Origin: Rickettsiales bacterium
GTDB lineage: Bacteria > Pseudomonadota > Alphaproteobacteria > Rickettsiales > UBA1997
Assembly: GCA_031289855.1 (NCBI GenBank)
Contig: JAITOR010000065.1
Coordinates: 1 to 22,335 of the forward strand
DNA length: 22,335 bases
Direction: 5' to 3'
Shown here in pieces: positions 13,471-21,967 of this stretch; position 1 is the stretch's first letter; every line of letters starts with the position of its first letter. The notes under the pieces were generated by a model. It ran no database searches, had not been told where the DNA came from, and saw only the letters and a list, made by a program, of their open reading frames with translations. Made by a program: the position numbers and the translations under genes.

Positions 13471-15555
13471 ATGTCATTATCTAATTCTTTTTTTAACCCA
13501 AAATCTATTGCAGTGGTGGGGGCATCTGATAATCCTACAAAGTTAGGAAGTGTAATCATTAAAAACTTACAAGATGCAAAATTTCAAGGAAAATTATACG
13601 GAATAAACCCAAAATTAAATGGATTCAATGTAAGTGGGATTCCTTTTTTTGACAGTGTGGTAAATATACAAGAAGCATTAGATTTAGTTATTATTGTTGT
13701 AAATGCCAAATTTTGTTCCCAAATAATTGATGAATGTATAACAAATAAAACAAAAAATATATCAATAATAGCCGCTGGTTTTGGTGAAGTGGGAAATCGT
13801 GATTTGGAAGATGAAATTACAAAAAAATGCCTCGATGCTAAAATTAACTTATTGGGCCCAAATTGTTTAGGTCACATTTCAACTTTCAATAACTTAAATG
13901 CATCATTTGCTGATGGGACACCTAAAAAAGGCAATGTTGCTTTTATATCTCAATCTGGTGCCTATTGCTCTGCAATCTTAGATTGGGCAAAAAACAAAGG
14001 AATTGGCTTTTCACATTTTATTTCAATAGGAAATAAAGCAATTTTAGATGAAAGTGATTTATTAGAATACATCGCGGAAGATAAGAATACAACTGCTTTT
14101 GTTTTTTATTTAGAAAGTTTAAAAAATGGTGCAAAATTTTTAAAATCATTAAAAAGGGTGTCAAAGGACAAACCTATTGTGATTTTAGAACCAGGAAAGT
14201 CAGCAAAAGCACAGGCCGCAAGTTTATCACATACCGGAAGTTTAGCTCCAAATTACAGAGTATTAGAAATTGCTTTGCAGAGAAGTGGTGCAATACAAGT
14301 ATATAGCACAAGAGAAATGTTTGGTTTGTTGGAAATATTACAATATGCAAGCCACAAAGATTTTAGCGGAAAAATTGCAGTTTTAACAAATGCAGGCGGA
14401 ATTGGTGTTTTAACGAGTGATTTGTGTGAAAAAAATGGATTAGATTTAGCAAAACCAAGTGATGCTACCATTGAAAAATTAAGAGCAAATTTAACACCGG
14501 AAGCAAGTTTGGGAAATCCTATTGATGTGGTGGGTGATGCTGGTGCCGATAGATATGAAAAAGGCTTACGAATATTATGTGAAAGTGGAGAATATAAAAA
14601 TATATTAGTTTTATTGACACCACAAATGGTAACCAATGCAAATAAGACAGCAGAAATTATAATAAAAATTAGCGAAGAGTTTAAAAATATCAATATATTT
14701 ACTTCATTTATTGGAGGTGAAAAAGTTAAAAATGGCATAAAATTATTAAAAGAAGCAAACATTGTGAATTTTGATTATCCTGTTGATGGTGTCAAATTGC
14801 TTGGAATGTTAAAAAAACAAATGACATTTAAAAATATAAAAGACATTGAAGTTAAAACAAAATCTTTGCCAGAAGCAATTAAGAATGCAATAAAAAAAGC
14901 AAAGGATGAAGACCTTGCTTCACTTCCACAAGATGTAGTGAGTGCTATCATGGATTATTATAAAATTGATTATCCAAAAAGTGGAAATTTTACAGACAAA
15001 ATAAAAGCATTGGAATTTTGTAAAAATTTCTTTCCAAAAGCAATTGTATTAAAGTTGTCCGCACCAGAGGCATTGCATAAAACGGAAATGAAAGGTATTT
15101 ATTTAAATGTCAATGATGAAGCAAAATTTAATGAAGGATGGGATGGTTTATATGCATCAATTAATAAATTTAATTTAAAGGGCGCAAGTATTTTAATACA
15201 GGAAATGATAACCACTTCAACCGAAACAATTATTGGTATAAATAGCGATAAAAATTTTGGTAAAGTAATGGTATTTGGCACTGGTGGTATTTATACTGAA
15301 ATTATGAAAGATACAACATTACGAATTTTACCGACCGATGATTTTACTGATATGATTAAAGAAACGAAAGTTGGTATAATTTTGAATGGTGTAAGAGGTG
15401 AGGAACCAAAGGCGGTGAATGCATTGGCTGAAACTTTGAAGAAGGTGCAACAAATAGTATTGGAAATACCTGAAATTATAAGTATAGATGCCAATCCTAT
15501 ACTAATCACAAAAGATAGAGTGTTGGCAGTGGACTTTAAAATGTTGTTAAAATAA
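13471..15555 (+). CDS. ADP-forming acetate/acyl-CoA ligase (fused alpha-beta)
   Basis: A 694-residue NDP-forming acyl-CoA synthetase converting acetyl-CoA (or another acyl-CoA) plus ADP and phosphate to the acid, CoA and ATP. Residues 8-140 are the CoA-binding Rossmann domain (IAVVGASDNPTKLG). The succinyl-CoA ligase-like domains follow, with the phosphorylated His254 in AASLSHTGSLA. From about 470 on is the ATP-grasp beta part, with the second catalytic His536 in LHKTEMKG, then QEMI and FGTGGIYTEI. Both relay histidines are present, so the full reaction should work. Alpha and beta are fused, as in many bacterial versions. It provides ATP by substrate-level phosphorylation and fits fermentation with the hydrogenase. 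A protein-acetyltransferase (Pat) role is unlikely, since no GNAT domain is present. Ends 1 nt from the metQ stop. Confidence 0.93.
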   Translation: MSLSNSFFNPKSIAVVGASDNPTKLGSVIIKNLQDAKFQGKLYGINPKLNGFNVSGIPFFDSVVNIQEALDLVIIVVNAKFCSQIIDECITNKTKNISIIAAGFGEVGNRDLEDEITKKCLDAKINLLGPNCLGHISTFNNLNASFADGTPKKGNVAFISQSGAYCSAILDWAKNKGIGFSHFISIGNKAILDESDLLEYIAEDKNTTAFVFYLESLKNGAKFLKSLKRVSKDKPIVILEPGKSAKAQAASLSHTGSLAPNYRVLEIALQRSGAIQVYSTREMFGLLEILQYASHKDFSGKIAVLTNAGGIGVLTSDLCEKNGLDLAKPSDATIEKLRANLTPEASLGNPIDVVGDAGADRYEKGLRILCESGEYKNILVLLTPQMVTNANKTAEIIIKISEEFKNINIFTSFIGGEKVKNGIKLLKEANIVNFDYPVDGVKLLGMLKKQMTFKNIKDIEVKTKSLPEAIKNAIKKAKDEDLASLPQDVVSAIMDYYKIDYPKSGNFTDKIKALEFCKNFFPKAIVLKLSAPEALHKTEMKGIYLNVNDEAKFNEGWDGLYASINKFNLKGASILIQEMITTSTETIIGINSDKNFGKVMVFGTGGIYTEIMKDTTLRILPTDDFTDMIKETKVGIILNGVRGEEPKAVNALAETLKKVQQIVLEIPEIISIDANPILITKDRVLAVDFKMLLK

Positions 15556-15556
15556 A

Positions 15557-16375
15557 TTAATATTTCCAACCAGGAACAATTCCACCCTTTGTTTCCTGTA
15601 AAATAATTTCCGCAACTTCTTTTGTTTGGAATGCTTTAATTAGTTTTTTAATATTCACATCATTCTTCCTTTCTTCTTTTGTGGCGAATATGTTAATATA
15701 GGGACTTGATGCAACATCCTCCACCAAAATAGGATCTTTAACAGGATTATATCCGGCATTCAAGGCATAATTTCCATTCATAACCACTATAGTAAAATCG
15801 TCAATTACTCGTGGCAATTGTGCTGCATCCAATTCAACAAATTCAATCTGTTTTGGATTTTCAACGATATCTTTTGGAGTTATGGAATTTATATTTACAT
15901 CGTCTTTTAATTTTATCAATTTTGCTTGATTTTGCAATATTAATAAAACTCTACCTTCATTTGATGGATCGTTAGGAATTGCAATCCTATCCCCATCTTT
16001 TAAATCATCTATGTTTGTTATTTTTTTTGAATAATAACCAATTGGAGATAATGTTGTTATACCAACTGACACAATTTTTGTTCCATGAGTAACATTAAAT
16101 CTATCTAAAAATTGTTGATGTTGAAATGCATTCACATCAATGCTTCCATCATTTAAAGAGAGATTTGGAGTATTATAATCGTTAAATTCCACAACTTCTA
16201 ATGTAATACCTTCCTTTTCTAATGCAGGTTTTACATATTTACTAATGGCATTTTGATAAGGTATTGGCATTATACCGATTTTTAATACTTGTTTTTTTTC
16301 TTCCTCTTTTTTGCAAGCAACAATCAGAACAATTGAAAGTAAAATGATTGATAACTTTAAACATTTCTTAAACAT
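15557..16375 (-). CDS. metQ: MetQ/NlpA-type methionine-binding lipoprotein
   Basis: A 272-residue substrate-binding lipoprotein of the NlpA family. The signal peptide MFKKCLKLSIILLSIVLIVAC has a good lipobox (LIVAC), with lipidated Cys21. The mature domain starts LKIGIMPIPYQNAI and includes DVNAFQHQQFLDRFN, IPNDPSNEGRVLLILQ and VVMNGNYALNAGY, all family hallmarks. GGIVPGWKY is a normal C-terminal end. It delivers methionine (often D-methionine or analogues) to the MetNI ABC transporter. Neither metN nor metI adjoins it, so it is an orphan here. No SAM riboswitch is visible in the 56-base upstream gap. It converges tightly with the acyl-CoA synthetase gene. Ligand assignment rests on family only. 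Confidence 0.9.
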   Translation of the reverse strand: MFKKCLKLSIILLSIVLIVACKKEEEKKQVLKIGIMPIPYQNAISKYVKPALEKEGITLEVVEFNDYNTPNLSLNDGSIDVNAFQHQQFLDRFNVTHGTKIVSVGITTLSPIGYYSKKITNIDDLKDGDRIAIPNDPSNEGRVLLILQNQAKLIKLKDDVNINSITPKDIVENPKQIEFVELDAAQLPRVIDDFTIVVMNGNYALNAGYNPVKDPILVEDVASSPYINIFATKEERKNDVNIKKLIKAFQTKEVAEIILQETKGGIVPGWKY

Positions 16376-16467
16376 ATTTTTATCCGTTTTTTGAGTTAAT
16401 GATAACTATTGTAAAATAAAAAGCAAAATATTTGCATATTATTTTTTATCCTTTAATTATATATATT

Positions 16468-17574
16468 GTGGAAGTGCAAAATGATTTAATACTTTTATAT
16501 TCTATTTTTAAAAATAATTTAAGAATAGTTGGAGGGGCCATTAGAAATCAAATATTAAAATTACCAATCGCAGATTATGATTTCAGTTGTTTATTGCAAC
16601 CCGAAGAAATTAAAGAGGCTTTGGATAAAAAAAATATAAAATACTTAACAAATGGTGAGGAATTTGGCACAATAACAGCAATTGTCAATAATAGAAAATA
16701 TGAAATTACAAGCACAAGAAAGGATGTAAAAACTGATGGTAGACATGCAATTGTAGAATATATACCAGATTTTGAAGTTGATTCCCAAAGGCGAGACTTT
16801 ACTTTTAATGCTTTGTATATGGATATACAAGGGAATATTTACGATTATCACAATGGAAGAGAGGATTTAGATAATGGAATTGTTAGATTTATTGGTAATG
16901 CTGAAAAGAGAATACAAGAGGATTATTTGAGGATATTAAGATTTTTTAGATTTTTCTCCTATTATGGAGTCAATATGGATAAACAAGGATTGGATGCGAT
17001 TAAAAAATACAAAGATGGATTGAAAAATATATCATCCGAAAGAATTAAAAGTGAAATGTTTAAAATTTTAAATTCTTCATTTCCAATTACAACTTTAAAA
17101 ATTATGCAAGAAAGTGGTGTTTTGGATGTAATAAATTTTAGTGGAAATGACGAATATTTAAAAAATGTTTATATTTATAAAAAATTGCAAACTTCCCCTG
17201 AAATGTTAATTGCATTATTTGTGAATAAGATACCAGATTGGAAATTTTCTAATAGGGAAAAAAATGAAATCGAAAGTTATTTAAAAATTAAAACACAAAA
17301 ACTATGGACAGAAAGAGATTTAAAAATTTTATTACTCAACAAAGAAGATAAAAATTTAGCAATATTTAATTGCATTATGAATAATGGTAATGCGGAAAAA
17401 GTCATTGATTTTTTTAAACAAAATAAGGAAATAAAAGTTCCTGTTGGAGGAAGAGATTTTGTTAATTGTGAAAATATAGGTGAAAAATTACAAGAGGCAA
17501 AAAAATTGTATATTGAAAGTGATTTTACCTTAACAAGAGAAGAATTGTTATCTATTTTTCATATCAATATTTAA
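16468..17574 (+). CDS. cca: CCA tRNA nucleotidyltransferase / poly(A) polymerase family
   Basis: A class II nucleotidyltransferase adding or repairing the 3' CCA of tRNAs. The frame opens at TTG 16432, but the first 12 residues are hydrophobic and unlike the family; GTG at 16468 (368 residues) is preferred. TTGCAT (16432-16437) with a TAATTA word (16454-16459) could then give a near-leaderless mRNA. Motifs: LRIVGGAIRN (GG-x-x-R), DYDFSC with the two metal-binding Asp, RRDFTFNALYMD, DLDNGIVRFIGN, and RIQEDYLRILRFFRF for base recognition. The usual VRD is IRN. The C-terminal half is the helical body without an HD phosphatase motif. The two tRNAs in the window already encode CCA, so its role would be repair or other tRNAs. 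The 3' end overlaps rodA by 27 nt. Confidence 0.88.
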   Translation: MEVQNDLILLYSIFKNNLRIVGGAIRNQILKLPIADYDFSCLLQPEEIKEALDKKNIKYLTNGEEFGTITAIVNNRKYEITSTRKDVKTDGRHAIVEYIPDFEVDSQRRDFTFNALYMDIQGNIYDYHNGREDLDNGIVRFIGNAEKRIQEDYLRILRFFRFFSYYGVNMDKQGLDAIKKYKDGLKNISSERIKSEMFKILNSSFPITTLKIMQESGVLDVINFSGNDEYLKNVYIYKKLQTSPEMLIALFVNKIPDWKFSNREKNEIESYLKIKTQKLWTERDLKILLLNKEDKNLAIFNCIMNNGNAEKVIDFFKQNKEIKVPVGGRDFVNCENIGEKLQEAKKLYIESDFTLTREELLSIFHINI

Positions 17575-18663
17575 AGCAAGTGCCACCATAAAAAATGATA
17601 TAATAGTCATTGTTCCACCCAGAGACATAAAAGGCAGGGGTATTCCAACCACAGGCAAAGAGCCCATAACCATTCCAATATTTACAAACGAATGAATGAA
17701 AAATATACAACCAATTCCAAAAGATAAAATTTTATTAAATTTATTACTCACACAACTTATCGATATCCAAAAAATCAATCCAATCAACATTAAATACATG
17801 GTTATCAATAAAAAACCACAAAAAAACCCATTTTCTTCTATAAAAATTGCAAATATAAAATCTGTTTGTTTCTCAGGTAAAAAAGATAATTGATTCTGCG
17901 AACCTTTCAAATAACCTTTTCCAAAAGCTCCACCACTACCTACAGCAATTTTTGACTGTTCTAAATTGTAATTATCACCCCTTTTATCTTCAATAATGCC
18001 CAAAAATACCTCAACTCTTTTTTTTTGATAAGCATGTAATCCATAATTCCAAATAAATGGCAAAAACGACAAAAACACAACAAAACAAATAGCAAATTTC
18101 CACCATTGCACACCAACGATAAATAAAACGGAAATTCCAATTCCAAATAAAATTACTGCCGTACCCAAATCAGGTTGCTTTAAAACCAATATTATTGGCA
18201 AAACAATTAAAATCAAAGGTATTACCAATGTTTTGCTTCGCAAAACTTGTTCTATTTTTTTATTTTCAAAATATTTTGCTAAGGCGAATAGCAAACTTAC
18301 TTTCATAAGTTCCGATGGTTGTATTGAAAATCCTAAAAATTTTATCCATCTTACGGCACCCATTGATCTATGACCAAAAAAATCAATATAAACAAGCAAC
18401 ATTAGAGACAAAAAATATATCAAATATGAAAATTTTGCCAAATATTCAAGGTTTGCACAAATTACAACCACAACCACCACAAGAGAAATAAAGAAAAAAA
18501 ACACTTGTCTTACGGCAAACGGATGAAAATTTCCTTTTCCAGCAGAATACAAAGTAAACACTCCAGCAATAAAAATCAATAAAGAAATAATTAGTAAATT
18601 TGCATTTATCAATTTTAATTTACCAAAAATATAACTTAAACTTATTTTTTGAATATTATACAC
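17548..18663 (-). CDS. rodA: RodA, SEDS peptidoglycan glycosyltransferase (elongation)
   Basis: A 371-residue SEDS-family integral membrane protein with about ten helices. Landmarks are LYSAGKGNFHPFAVRQ, GHRSMGAVRWIKFLGF, FSIQPSELMK, KQPDLGTAVILF, the large periplasmic loop YNLEQSKIAVGSGGAFGKGY, the SFLPEKQTDFIFA segment containing the essential Asp, and GIPLPFMSLGGT near the end. The SFLPEKQTDFIF form and RodA-like length separate it from FtsW. RodA polymerises glycan strands with PBP2 during side-wall growth, implying a rod shape. The start is uncertain: GTG 18663 is used, and a TATAAT lies immediately after it, so a later TTG (18612) is possible. pbp2/mrdA does not adjoin. Overlaps cca at the 3' end. 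Confidence 0.92.
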   Translation of the reverse strand: MYNIQKISLSYIFGKLKLINANLLIISLLIFIAGVFTLYSAGKGNFHPFAVRQVFFFFISLVVVVVVICANLEYLAKFSYLIYFLSLMLLVYIDFFGHRSMGAVRWIKFLGFSIQPSELMKVSLLFALAKYFENKKIEQVLRSKTLVIPLILIVLPIILVLKQPDLGTAVILFGIGISVLFIVGVQWWKFAICFVVFLSFLPFIWNYGLHAYQKKRVEVFLGIIEDKRGDNYNLEQSKIAVGSGGAFGKGYLKGSQNQLSFLPEKQTDFIFAIFIEENGFFCGFLLITMYLMLIGLIFWISISCVSNKFNKILSFGIGCIFFIHSFVNIGMVMGSLPVVGIPLPFMSLGGTMTIISFFMVALALNIDMKNR

Positions 18664-18750
18664 TTTGATATTATTATTACTATGAATAATAAAATCAAAT
18701 GTTTTTTCTTAACTAATATAAATTCTAATTCAATTAACTATTAAAATACC

Positions 18751-18778
18751 TTGCTTTTTATTTTAAATACACTACACT
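18751..18778 (+). promoter_or_regulatory. Promoter of the PEPCK-fold gene and ftsW
   Basis: TTGCTT (18751-18756), a 16-base spacer, TACACT (18773-18778). The ATG at 18787 is 8 bases after the -10 box, predicting a leader of 0-2 nt. The rest of the 123-base rodA divergent gap is featureless AT-rich DNA. Confidence 0.48.
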
Positions 18779-18786
18779 AACGATAT

Positions 18787-20469
18787 ATGTTAGAAGAGTT
18801 TTTAATAAGTAGAAAAGCGGTAATCACCAATTTTTCTAAAAAATATTGCACCACATCGGCTGAATTGCTCGATAGTATTGGCTTTGCCCGAATACTCAAT
18901 TTGTATTTGAAAAAAATGGAGGATAAAGATACAGAAGTGTATAAGTATATAAAGACGATTGATGATATAAAGGGTTTATTAAAATTACTTATAGTGTTTA
19001 ATTTAGAGGAAATAAAAAAATTTCACACCATAAAAAAAGACCTTTTATTGGAATTCGTGGAAAATTTATACGATTTTTGGAGAGCTTTTGAAAGATATGC
19101 GGTAATTGTAAACAAAGATACAGATTCCGCAATTCAACAAACAAGTTTTATATCATCAATGGAGAATTTTACTAATCTCGTGTTAGCAACTTACAGAAAG
19201 ATTGAGGAAACTTTAATGCAAAACACAAATAATGTTTATAGACAATTGAATGCAGGTGTTAATGTTGGCACTGTAATTAGCAGAACTCATACTAATTTAC
19301 CTGTTGAGTATCAAACTTTATCAAGAATTGATTTTATTAAAAAAATCATCATTCAACCACCATTTTTTGTATATACAAAACAAAATACAAGAAAAGGAAT
19401 TTTTAATGAAGTTTTTGAGAATCCAATTGAAAAAGCAAAATTCGATAACAACAAATGGTTGTGTTATCCTGTAAAAATAGGAGGTAAAATAGCATTTGTA
19501 TATTTCAACACTGATTTTATGGCGCAAGGAATGTCACTTGCTAATCTTTTTGCTATGGCGGATGAAGTGGAATATAAGGACAAAAAACCAGATTTGATTT
19601 TAATTTTTGGTGCAGAGGATGAAGATAATGAAATGAAATACCCTTTTTACATTGATAAAAGAAATGATATTGTGGTTGGATATTTAAATCATAACGAAAA
19701 AATTGATTATTTTGGTTACATGAAAAAAATGCTTTTAACGATTTACAATGTTAAAATGATTGAAAAGGGTAATTTACCAATTCATGGAGCTATGGTAAAT
19801 ATAACCTTTAAAAATGAAAAAAATGTAAATATATGCTTAATGGGTGATAGTGGAGCAGGCAAAAGTGAGAGTTTAGAAGCATTTAGACAACTTGCGGATG
19901 AACATATTAAAGAAATGAAAACGATTTTTGATGATATGGGATATTTTTCTATGAAGAATGGAAAAGTTTATGGCTATGGAACGGAAACTGGTGCTTTTGT
20001 AAGATTAGATGATTTAGATAAGGGATATGCTTATAAAACGATGGATAGAAGTATATTTTTAAATCCAGATAGAGTAAATGCAAGAGTTGTGATACCGGTG
20101 GCCTCTTACGAAGTTGTAAATGCTGGATATGAAGTTGAATATTTCTTATATGCAAATAATTATGAAAATGATAATAATCCATTGGAATTCTTTAAAAATA
20201 AAGATGAAGCAAAAAATGTGTTTGTTGCAGGGAAAAGAATGGCAAAAGGAACTACAAGTGAAATTGGATTAACCACATCATACTTTGCTAACCCTTTTGG
20301 ACCAGCACAAAAAGAAAAAGAAACTGATATTTTGATAGACAAATACTTGTCTCAATTATTTAAAGACAATGTAAAAGTAGGACAAATTAAAACAAAATTA
20401 GGTATTGATGGTATGGAACAAAAGGGTCCATTGGAAGCCGCTGGCAAATTATTTGAATTATGTAAATAA
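18787..20469 (+). CDS. PEP carboxykinase/HPr kinase-fold P-loop protein
   Basis: A 560-residue soluble protein. The C-terminal half has a P-loop, MGDSGAGKSESLEAF (352-366), followed by IFDDMGYFSMKNGKVYGYGTE with a DD pair at 382-383, then GAFVRLDDLDKGYAYKTMDR and ARVVIPVASYEVVN. This order resembles ATP-dependent PEP carboxykinases (kinase-1a, then DDE) and HPr kinases (GDSGxGKSE, then DD). The P-loop is closer to HprK, while size and the GxETGAFVR segment are closer to PEPCK. TTSEIGLTTSYFANPFGPAQ may be the C-terminal active-site segment. Residues 1-170 are helical and match nothing I recognise. If PEPCK, it links oxaloacetate and PEP; if a kinase, it regulates. ftsW follows 3 nt later on the same transcript. 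Confidence 0.6.
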   Translation: MLEEFLISRKAVITNFSKKYCTTSAELLDSIGFARILNLYLKKMEDKDTEVYKYIKTIDDIKGLLKLLIVFNLEEIKKFHTIKKDLLLEFVENLYDFWRAFERYAVIVNKDTDSAIQQTSFISSMENFTNLVLATYRKIEETLMQNTNNVYRQLNAGVNVGTVISRTHTNLPVEYQTLSRIDFIKKIIIQPPFFVYTKQNTRKGIFNEVFENPIEKAKFDNNKWLCYPVKIGGKIAFVYFNTDFMAQGMSLANLFAMADEVEYKDKKPDLILIFGAEDEDNEMKYPFYIDKRNDIVVGYLNHNEKIDYFGYMKKMLLTIYNVKMIEKGNLPIHGAMVNITFKNEKNVNICLMGDSGAGKSESLEAFRQLADEHIKEMKTIFDDMGYFSMKNGKVYGYGTETGAFVRLDDLDKGYAYKTMDRSIFLNPDRVNARVVIPVASYEVVNAGYEVEYFLYANNYENDNNPLEFFKNKDEAKNVFVAGKRMAKGTTSEIGLTTSYFANPFGPAQKEKETDILIDKYLSQLFKDNVKVGQIKTKLGIDGMEQKGPLEAAGKLFELCK

Positions 20470-20472
20470 AAT

Positions 20473-21627
20473 ATGATTTTTGATAGAGCAAATGTAAAAT
20501 TTTTTAAAAAATGGTGGAATAATATTGATAAAAGGATATTATACCTATCAATGATATTCCTTGTATTTGGTTGTCTTTTTGCATTTATCGCAAGCCCAGT
20601 TGTAGCCACAAGAATTGGCATAAAATACAATACTTTTATAGTTAAACATTGTATTTTTGCAATCATATCGGTGATAATCATTTTTTCTTTATCATTTTTG
20701 AATGATGAACAAATAAAAAAAATTTCAATAATTAGTTTTATTGTATTATTAATGTTACTGATATCAGTATTTTTTGTAGGTGTGAGCAATAAGGGATCTA
20801 AAAGATGGATACATATAGCAAGTTTCTCCATTCAACCATCGGAAATTTTAAAACCATTTTTTGTGGTGGTGATATCTCATTTAATTGCTGAATTTAAAAA
20901 ACCTTACAATTATTATTTTGCCGCTGGTGTGTTATTTTTGATTGGAATGCTTTTAATTAAACAACCGGATTTGGGATTAACTATTTTACTTATAGTTATT
21001 TTTATAATTGAGATATTTTTAACGAATATAAATTTAAAATATTTTTCCATAACAATTGGAGGTTTTGTAATAATATTGCTTCCAACTTTATATTTTTTAT
21101 TTCCACACTTCCATTATAGAGTAGACAAATATTTTGAAAGTGCATTTTACGAAAATAATAAGAGTTATCAAGTGGAAAAATCGTTAAATGCTTATGTTAA
21201 CGGTGGTTTTGCAGGAAAAGGAATATTAAACGGAGAAGTGAAAAATTCAATACCAGATTCACATACTGATTTTATCTTTTCAGTTATAGGTGAAGAAATG
21301 GGCGGTGTATTTTGTATATTTATTATTATATTTTATGCATATTTTTCAATAATTTCATTGGTAGATATTAAAAATACGGATAATAATTTTAAATATTTAT
21401 CGGTATGCGGCTTGAGTTTAATGTTCATTTTGCAATCATTTATCAATATTGGTGTATCATTGAACTTGCTCCCAACAAAAGGAATAACATTACCGCTTAT
21501 TAGCTATGGTGGTTCAAGTATGATAGGAACAGCAATTAGCATTGGTTTTATAATTGCATTGACGAAGGAAAAATTTGGAAATATTAGAAACGAAAATACA
21601 CTTTATGAAGCATTTAAGGAAAAATAA
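20473..21627 (+). CDS. ftsW: FtsW, SEDS peptidoglycan glycosyltransferase (division)
   Basis: A 384-residue SEDS protein with about ten membrane helices. The N-terminal FDRANVKFFKKWWNNIDKRI and AFIASPVVATRIGI strongly resemble alphaproteobacterial FtsW (R-x-D...WWW-x-x-D, ASPAVAxRIG). Other landmarks: NKGSKRWIHIASFSIQPSEILK, KQPDLGLT, SYQVEKSLNAYVNGGFAGKG, IPDSHTDFIFSVIGEEMG with the essential Asp, and LPTKGITLPLISYGGSS. The LPTKGITLP end is FtsW-specific. It polymerises septal glycan with PBP3/FtsI. In alphaproteobacteria it normally sits in the dcw cluster before murG; here it follows a P-loop protein and no mur gene follows, so the cluster is broken up. No own SD; translation is likely coupled. 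Confidence 0.95.
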   Translation: MIFDRANVKFFKKWWNNIDKRILYLSMIFLVFGCLFAFIASPVVATRIGIKYNTFIVKHCIFAIISVIIIFSLSFLNDEQIKKISIISFIVLLMLLISVFFVGVSNKGSKRWIHIASFSIQPSEILKPFFVVVISHLIAEFKKPYNYYFAAGVLFLIGMLLIKQPDLGLTILLIVIFIIEIFLTNINLKYFSITIGGFVIILLPTLYFLFPHFHYRVDKYFESAFYENNKSYQVEKSLNAYVNGGFAGKGILNGEVKNSIPDSHTDFIFSVIGEEMGGVFCIFIIIFYAYFSIISLVDIKNTDNNFKYLSVCGLSLMFILQSFINIGVSLNLLPTKGITLPLISYGGSSMIGTAISIGFIIALTKEKFGNIRNENTLYEAFKEK

Positions 21628-21879
21628 TACAAAAAACTAATATTAACGAAATTAAACTTAGTTTTAAGAAATGTTTAACATAAATGAACTTAAATATTCT
21701 AATCAGGTAATAAAAGAAAATATCTTAAAAAACAAAGAACAAAAAGATTTTAATATTTTTCTTTCCTTTCCAATAATTTTCAATTTAAAGCCCCATTTTT
21801 ATCCATACAATTCATATAACTAAAAAAAAAATTGACAAAAAAAAAGCATCATAATGTGGCATTAATAAACAAATGCAAT
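21628..21879. other. Mostly non-coding region after ftsW
   Basis: AAAACTAA (21633-21640) and TTAGTTTT (21658-21665) form an 8-bp AT hairpin without a T-tail, a weak terminator. A 50-codon frame (21671-21823, starting MFNINELKYSNQVIK) has no SD, no recognisable domain and no clear promoter; it may be chance. TTGACA (21832-21837) has no well-spaced -10 box. Confidence 0.5.
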
Positions 21880-21966
21880 ATGGAACATACTACTTATGCA
21901 TCAAATATTTTTAAATTTTCAATCTTTAATAATGCTTATTCAATTGATGAATTAGGAGAAAAATAA
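21880..21966 (+). CDS. Possible 28-codon leader ORF
   Basis: An ATG frame of 28 residues (MEHTTYASNIFKFSIF, ending DELGEK) stops 1 nt before the next ATG. Its last codons contain the AGGAG of the downstream gene, so ribosomes finishing it could restart there. There is no SD of its own and no homologue that I recognise; chance is possible. Confidence 0.35.
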   Translation: MEHTTYASNIFKFSIFNNAYSIDELGEK

Positions 21967-21967
21967 T

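Noticed and set aside
16432..16467. TTG start of the CCA-adding enzyme
   Set aside because: The extra 12 residues are hydrophobic, unlike the family, and overlap a probable -35/-10 region.
18787..20469. Plain HPr kinase/phosphorylase (HprK)
   Set aside because: The P-loop is similar, but the protein is about twice as long as HprK and the segments after the P-loop look more like PEPCK. No ptsH or other PTS gene is near.
21671..21823. 50-codon ORF after ftsW as a real gene
   Set aside because: No SD, no clear promoter and no recognisable features; a frame of this length is easily met by chance. Recorded only in the region note.
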